64,000 nucleotides of DNA, from the NCBI GenBank assembly GCA_025350815.1, contig JANXXE010000006.1:1-64000 (forward strand), written 5' to 3'. The DNA is from Myxococcales bacterium (GTDB lineage Bacteria; Myxococcota_A; Polyangia; Fen-1088). Of the stretch, positions 59,674 to 64,000 are shown in pieces. Each line of letters opens with the position of its first letter. The stretch's first letter is position 1. The notes below the pieces were generated by a model that was not told the DNA's origin, searched no databases, and saw only the letters and a program-made list of their open reading frames with translations. Position numbers and translations under genes: made by a program.

Positions 59674-61065
59674 CTTGGGTGCGGTGCCCCGCGGCGGTTC
59701 CAGCGCGCCAGGCGACACAGGCGCGGCGCCCGGCGTGACAGCGGACGGTTCCGACCCCTTGCCCGCCGCCTCTTGCGATTCGAGCTGCGCAATCTGGCGA
59801 CGGGCCGCCGACACGTCCGCACCGGCGGGATTGCTTACCAGGTAGCGACGAAAGGCTTCGAGGGCACCCGCCTGATCCCCCAGCGCCCGGTAGGCCTCGG
59901 CCAGTCCAAACATCGCGGGACCGTACGCGCTGATGACGAGCGCTCGTTTGAAGTGCGCCGTGGCCAGCGGCACCCGCCCGCGATCCAGCATGACGTAACC
60001 CAACCCCGATATGGCCTCGACCCCCGCCGGACGCGCGCGCAAGGCACGTTCGTACAGTTTCTGCGCCTTTTCGTTGCCGCCGTTTTCAAGCAAGCGGTCC
60101 GCCGCCTGCACCAGCTTCTCGTAGGAATCCTCATAGCCGCCCGCCTTGACGGCCGCGGTTCGAGCCACGGGAGCTGTCGGGGCCACCTCTTCGGCCGCCA
60201 CAGCGGGGACAACAGCGGCAGGCGGCGGGGCGGCCGCGACCTTCGGGGCGGCCGCGGGGATCGCAGCGGGCACCGCCGGGGGCAGCGCAGAAGGTGCCGG
60301 CGATACACTGACCACACCTGTCGGAATCCAGTGCCGGGCTACCGCGAGGTACAGAACGCCAGCGACGACGACCAGACCCAGGGCGACATTCCGCCCGGTG
60401 TGACCGTCCGACAACCGCACGACCGAGGTGTCAATCTCGGCCACGCGGTCCGAAAAATCGAGACCATCGTCGCTGAGCGAACGCGCGTACAGCGACGGGT
60501 TGGACTGCGACGGCCGCAGCGAGGCGCCCAGCGAGCCCGCCTCGGGGCGCGCAATGGGGCGGGGCATCGAGGGACTTGGACGGGGACCGGCACTGCGGGC
60601 CCGCTCGGCCTCGAGTTTGAGCTGGGCGGACACCGACCGAGCACCCGGAGGCGGACTGGCCTGGGCGGTCGGCGGACGCGGGGCCGAGACCGCGCGGGCG
60701 CGATCAGCGTCATCGACCACATCGAAGAACGGGGCCAGCTCGACGATTTCGCCCAGCCGCCTCCAGGCCTGCCCGGTGCGCGAGATCTTGTCGTCGCGGG
60801 TGATCTTGCGTTCGATGATCCACTTTTGCAGCGACGTCAGATTGCGAAATCGATGCGACTGGCCGTCAGCCGTCTCCAGCAACCAATCCGCGGGCGCCGG
60901 CGCACTTTCGGCTTCGGGAATGGGCGGCGGTGCGGTCGTCGCGGGCGCGCGCTTGACCAAGAAGGTATGGCCGCATGCCGTGCACTGCACCGATGTGCCG
61001 GCCTCGCTGACGCTGTTGTTTTCGAGTTCATACTCGGTCCGACAGCGCTCGCAGCGAACGTCCAT
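59671..61065 (-). CDS. MJ0042-type zinc-ribbon, GYF_2 and TPR membrane protein
   Basis: A 464-residue protein in the style of myxobacterial signalling scaffolds. The N-terminal zinc ribbon has Cys5/Cys8 and Cys28/Cys31 (RCERC, QCTAC). Residues about 60-115 match GYF_2 (WLLETADGQ...SLQKWIIERKITRDDKISRTGQAWRRLGEI). A Pro/Ala/Ser linker precedes one membrane helix (VALGLVVVAGVLYLAV, near 225-240). Another Ala/Pro-rich stretch leads to three TPRs (YEKLVQAADRLLENG to YLVSNPAGAD). GYF domains bind Pro-rich peptides, so it may link partners across the membrane. Compare the zinc-ribbon/TPR protein at 38368. Confidence 0.8.
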   Translation of the reverse strand: MDVRCERCRTEYELENNSVSEAGTSVQCTACGHTFLVKRAPATTAPPPIPEAESAPAPADWLLETADGQSHRFRNLTSLQKWIIERKITRDDKISRTGQAWRRLGEIVELAPFFDVVDDADRARAVSAPRPPTAQASPPPGARSVSAQLKLEAERARSAGPRPSPSMPRPIARPEAGSLGASLRPSQSNPSLYARSLSDDGLDFSDRVAEIDTSVVRLSDGHTGRNVALGLVVVAGVLYLAVARHWIPTGVVSVSPAPSALPPAVPAAIPAAAPKVAAAPPPAAVVPAVAAEEVAPTAPVARTAAVKAGGYEDSYEKLVQAADRLLENGGNEKAQKLYERALRARPAGVEAISGLGYVMLDRGRVPLATAHFKRALVISAYGPAMFGLAEAYRALGDQAGALEAFRRYLVSNPAGADVSAARRQIAQLESQEAAGKGSEPSAVTPGAAPVSPGALEPPRGTAPK

Positions 61066-61261
61066 GGCTAGCCAACCGCCTTTTTAACACACAGGCGCAA
61101 TGCCCGGATCACAGGGCAACGACGCGAGCGCCGCAATGCGCCTTGGCCGCATCGCCAACGGCGAGGGCACCGGCGACTAACCCGCCCGGCGCCAAGGTCA
61201 CATTGACTGCTGGGCCCGTGACTCTACGCAAGCCAGGCCCGTCCCGATGGTCGCTTGTGCT

Positions 61262-62275
61262 TCACGGCGGCAGGCAGCCGACGCGCTTGTCGGCGATCAC
61301 CAGATCGTCGAACCAAACCTCGATGCCGTTCGGGCCTTCGTCGTGATCATGGTGAAGGCCAAGCGTGAACGCCGAAGCACTGGGGACGACCCACGCGGTG
61401 CCGGCCACCCCGTCCCAGGTACGGGTGAAATGCTCGACCCCGTCAACCCATGTGCGCCACAGGTTCTTCACACCATCCACCTCCCATTCCCAGCAGGCCC
61501 AGCGGCCGAAGGTGACCTCGGGTGCGGCCGCCGTCCGGTAGGACACGTGATCAGCCGACTTGATGTCCGAATGGTAGATGGTCGTGGACAGTTGCTTGAA
61601 ATTCGGCGCGCTTGGTTGTCCGTAGGGGAATCCTTCGTTTCCAATCTGAATGTTGACCCGGGTGGTGGTGTTGGGCAATACGCCGTCCACTCGAAACAGG
61701 TAGACGTTGTCGGACGCGGCCGGTGGTGCGTAATAGACGTACGCGCGCATGAAGAAACTGTTGTTCGCGGTCGGGAAGACCGGCTTGCCCAGGTTCATTT
61801 CACCGTCTGAATAGGCCTTCACCAGGCTTTTGACGTGAACAGAACTCTTACCGCCGCGGGGGCGCGTCTGGTCAACCGTTATCGTCCCACCGGCCAAATT
61901 GCGCACCCTGTACACCGGATTGAGCCCCGATTCGAAATCATCGCAAAACAGAACACCGGTTGCCGCGCCACAGGCCGTGGGGTTGAACAAGGCCGAGGGC
62001 GCGCCATCGCGTGCGGCGGCGGCATCGGCCGGCGGTGGTCCAGGGGGAGTCGGCGTGGCGGCGTCGGCCGCCGGCGGATCCACCGGCCGCTGGGTTGCAC
62101 CACCGGCTGCATCCATGGACACCGGTGTCTGCCCGCCCAGTGTGGCCGCGTCGACTTCAATGTCAGTCTTCGGGCCCGCGCCGGCGGTCGTGTCACTGCC
62201 AGACGGCATCTTTGACGCACACCCGGCCATGGCCAACACAACAGCCGCAGTTGCCAACATCGCGCGACAGGCCAT
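61262..62275 (-). CDS. Lipoprotein with concanavalin-like/LamG-type domain
   Basis: A 337-residue lipoprotein. The signal peptide ends in the lipobox LAMAGC (MACRAMLATAAVVLAMAG then Cys). A Pro/Ala/Thr-rich linker (residues about 25-90) leads to a beta-sandwich that begins at LFCDDFESGLNPVYRV and includes FFMRAYVYYAPP, CWEWEVDGVKNLWRTWVDGV and the closing VWFDDLVIADKRVGC. The FDDLVIADKRVGC end is common in secreted myxobacterial LamG/polysaccharide-lyase-like proteins. Glycan binding or cleavage is an inference. ATG 62275 was chosen for the lipobox. The frame open to 62770 is shadow sequence. Confidence 0.75.
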   Translation of the reverse strand: MACRAMLATAAVVLAMAGCASKMPSGSDTTAGAGPKTDIEVDAATLGGQTPVSMDAAGGATQRPVDPPAADAATPTPPGPPPADAAAARDGAPSALFNPTACGAATGVLFCDDFESGLNPVYRVRNLAGGTITVDQTRPRGGKSSVHVKSLVKAYSDGEMNLGKPVFPTANNSFFMRAYVYYAPPAASDNVYLFRVDGVLPNTTTRVNIQIGNEGFPYGQPSAPNFKQLSTTIYHSDIKSADHVSYRTAAAPEVTFGRWACWEWEVDGVKNLWRTWVDGVEHFTRTWDGVAGTAWVVPSASAFTLGLHHDHDEGPNGIEVWFDDLVIADKRVGCLPP

Positions 62276-62284
62276 ACGTCGACT

Positions 62285-62509
62285 ATGCCACAGGGGCAAG
62301 AACGTCACAGCCGGACCGGGAATGGCCAGTGGGCCGACGTCGCTGTGTTCGACGCCGACAAGATCATCGACCACGCCACCTTCGACAAGCCGCACCAGTA
62401 CGCCAGCGGCGTCGAGTACGTGATCGTGAACGGGGCGGTGGTATTGGACAGGGGCCGTCACACCGGGGCCCGCCCGGGGGCGATCCTGTACGGGCCGGGC
62501 AAGCGCTGA
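62285..62509 (+). pseudogene. Remnant of an N-acyl-D-amino-acid deacylase (amidohydrolase) C-terminus
   Basis: From about 62333 the frame encodes ADVAVFDADKIIDHATFDKP, then HQYASGVEYVIVNGAVVLD and RGRHTGARPGAILYGPGKR. This is the typical last 60 residues of D-aminoacylase-type amidohydrolases, which are about 500 residues long. The catalytic barrel is missing. The sequence upstream is cut at the start of the divergent lipoprotein gene. It is best read as a decayed fragment left by a deletion. Confidence 0.72.
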
Positions 62510-62553
62510 GATTGGTTCCACGCCGGGGTGGGGTATCGCGGCGCCTGCCTTGC

Positions 62554-63213
62554 TCAGGCAAGTCGGAGTGCGGCGACGAACAGTGTGAACCCCAGGAGAA
62601 AAACCACGCCCGATGCGATGGCCGGCCCCGTTCGCAGGCGCAAGCCGGCATCCAGGCCCTTGGCCACGAACGCCACCGCGGCCCCCAGCCACAAAGCAAG
62701 TCCCACAAAGACCAGCAGCACCGGCACCGCGGCGGGCCCCGGACGCCGGGACAACCGCTCGGCGTGCCACGCCTGCCGCGCCGCAGGCGATCCGCCCGGG
62801 CTGCCTTGCGCATCTTCGAGCAAGGCGTAAAGACGCGCCAGGCGCCCGTCGATGCGGGGCAACCGCTCGGCGTGGGGCGTGTAGAAAGACCGCGTTCCCA
62901 ACAGTGCCGCGCGCATGGCCTCAAGGGCCTGTCGCGCACTGGCCAGGTCGCCCGCCTTCTGCGCGGTCTCGGCCATGTCTTCCAGGGCATCAAGCGCGCG
63001 GCGAACAAAGGGACTTCCCGGCACGTACAGCCGGGCGGCATCGAGGTAACGGCGGCAGGCCTCGCGGTGATCGCCGCGTCGTTCGGCATCGTCCCCGGCG
63101 CGCACCGCCGCCCGCGAATCCCACAGCAGGCGCCCGACCAGTACCGCCAGCGCCGCGCACACCAGCAACAGTGGCAGCACCAGGCGCGCGCGGCGGCCAG
63201 GCCCCTCAGACAA
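62554..63213 (-). CDS. Membrane protein with TPR-like periplasmic region
   Basis: A 219-residue protein. An N-terminal helix (LVLPLLLVCAALAVLVGRLLW) is followed by a helical region of about 120 residues resembling TPR (AAVRAGDDAERRGDHREACRRYLDAARLYVPG, AQKAGDLASARQALEAMR). Two C-terminal membrane helices follow (AAVPVLLVFVGLALWLGAAVAFV, AIASGVVFLLGFTLFVAAL). It overlaps the ABC-2 permease gene by 8 nt and starts with TTG. It is probably an accessory part of that transporter. Its function is unknown. Confidence 0.6.
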   Translation of the reverse strand: MSEGPGRRARLVLPLLLVCAALAVLVGRLLWDSRAAVRAGDDAERRGDHREACRRYLDAARLYVPGSPFVRRALDALEDMAETAQKAGDLASARQALEAMRAALLGTRSFYTPHAERLPRIDGRLARLYALLEDAQGSPGGSPAARQAWHAERLSRRPGPAAVPVLLVFVGLALWLGAAVAFVAKGLDAGLRLRTGPAIASGVVFLLGFTLFVAALRLA

Positions 63214-63991
63214 AGTCGCGCTTCCGAAAGATCAGCATGGCGAGGATCAAGACCACCAGCGAATAGCCAAGACCATACAGCGTCGTCCAGATCATGTAGT
63301 CGGCGCCGACAAAGTCACGGTGGATGCTGGCCACCTGCGCACCCACGATCGCGCCCGACGGATAGAACAGGTGCAGATTCGGCACGACCGTGCAGCCTGC
63401 TTCGAAAAGAATCCTGGCCACGCCCCCCGAAGCTTTACCCAGCGCGCGCAAGTCGGGCACGGCGCGGCCGACGATGAAGCAGCCGAGGGCGAAAAACCCC
63501 GACAGAAAAGGGCTGGAAAACGCCGAGAAAAATACCGCAATCGACGTCACGACGATGACGTTCAGGTACAGCAACCACAGCGCCTTGGCCATGGCCAGAT
63601 CGAAGGACGCGTCCTGCGCCACCAGCGTCAGGCCAAGAACCAGACCCATCACCGCCAGTTGCACCGCCAGCGTCATCAGCATGCCCAGCCACTTGCCCAG
63701 GACGAACTCCCAGCGGTGCAGGGGCTTGGGCAAGATCGTGTAGACGGTCTTCAGATCCAGTTCCTTGTACAAGAGGTTCACGCCGACGAAGATCGCAATC
63801 AGAACGCCGAAGGCGTCAATCCCGAACAGCCCGACGTCGCGGGTCATGCGCACGTCTTCGTGCAGGGACAGGCTGCCGAGTGCAAGGGCCGAAAGAATCA
63901 GCAAGACGGCAAAGAACAGCAGGCTGTAGAGAATCTTGTTCCGCACGGCCTCGCGGAAGGTGTTGCGAGCGATGGCAAGAACGCGCCTCAT
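63206..63991 (-). CDS. ABC-2 type transporter permease (NosY-like)
   Basis: An inner-membrane permease of 261 residues with six helices. The first helix is preceded by ARNTFREAVRNKILYSLLFF, the amphipathic start typical of NosY/ABC-2 permeases. KELDLKTVYTILPKPLHRWEFVLGKWLGM is the family's conserved cytoplasmic coupling segment. The partner ATPase is expected just outside the right edge on the same strand. The substrate is unknown. The coding sequence is complete in the window. Confidence 0.82.
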   Translation of the reverse strand: MRRVLAIARNTFREAVRNKILYSLLFFAVLLILSALALGSLSLHEDVRMTRDVGLFGIDAFGVLIAIFVGVNLLYKELDLKTVYTILPKPLHRWEFVLGKWLGMLMTLAVQLAVMGLVLGLTLVAQDASFDLAMAKALWLLYLNVIVVTSIAVFFSAFSSPFLSGFFALGCFIVGRAVPDLRALGKASGGVARILFEAGCTVVPNLHLFYPSGAIVGAQVASIHRDFVGADYMIWTTLYGLGYSLVVLILAMLIFRKRDFV

Positions 63992-64000
63992 GCTTGTGCC

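Noticed and set aside
62276..62770. N-terminal extension of the lipoprotein gene
   Set aside because: It would bury the lipobox signal peptide in the middle of the protein and overlaps the amidohydrolase remnant in antisense.

Overview
The window is GC-rich, densely coded DNA from a Gram-negative bacterium. The gene content points to Myxococcota (the former Deltaproteobacteria). Evidence for this is a serine/threonine kinase with a C-terminal DUF4388-like tail facing a PP2C phosphatase, two MJ0042-type zinc-ribbon/TPR proteins, PilZ, TPR and dynamin-type GTPase proteins, a CXXXY-type CcmE, and a pyrophosphate-type phosphofructokinase in a glycogen cluster. The taxonomic call is an inference from gene families. 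No rRNA, tRNA, CRISPR array, prophage or insertion sequence was recognised, and no gene-free stretch exceeds about 225 bases.

Layout. 1-4330 (+): the 3' part of sucB, sulfate permease genes cysT and cysW without their ATPase or binding protein, and a GT-C-like membrane protein. 4348-5826 (-): a GT2/methyltransferase fusion. 5941-8880 (+): a dicarboxylate/glutamate-type symporter, a small DNA-binding-like protein preceded by an 11-bp-phased CTGAT array, and a 2-hydroxyacid dehydrogenase. 8884-13739 (-): an NtrC-type regulator, gshB, an SDR and an MscS channel with a cyclic-nucleotide domain. 13765-24220: a DUF2723 membrane protein, a Tat-exported TIM-barrel protein, a ferritin-like protein, the PP2C/kinase pair, a PilZ protein, an RluA-type pseudouridine synthase and a LysM transglycosylase. 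24353-27738: tatA with a terminator, a PHB_acc_N protein, an outer-membrane-like protein and a LolC/E-type permease.

27855-32405 (-) reads as a PmoA-like protein, moaB, moaA, an M20 peptidase and CXXXY-type ccmE. 32632-36349 (+) is a phasin-like protein followed by sdhC-sdhA-sdhB, where SdhC is Cys/His-rich and resembles mycobacterial Sdh1. 36453-41556 (+) holds an ECF sigma factor, its zinc-finger anti-sigma, a Spy/CpxP-like protein and a large TPR protein. 43237-49343 (+) is a glycogen module: PPi-PFK, DUF4912, GH57 branching enzyme, GlgA and a MazG-like hydrolase. 49396-50544 is a cupin and a divergent TetR regulator with a palindromic operator candidate.

50551-57245 (-) is the most unusual part. 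It is a tightly packed four-gene unit: an M48-like protein whose HEXXH site is destroyed, a dynamin-like GTPase with a membrane hairpin, a GT-C-like membrane protein paralogous to the one at 2708, and a second dynamin-like GTPase fused to TPR-like repeats. This is the best candidate for an undescribed membrane-associated system. The end of the window has tadA, an amidase, a membrane protein, a zinc-ribbon/GYF/TPR protein, a lipoprotein, an amidohydrolase remnant, and an ABC-2 permease pair that continues off the edge.
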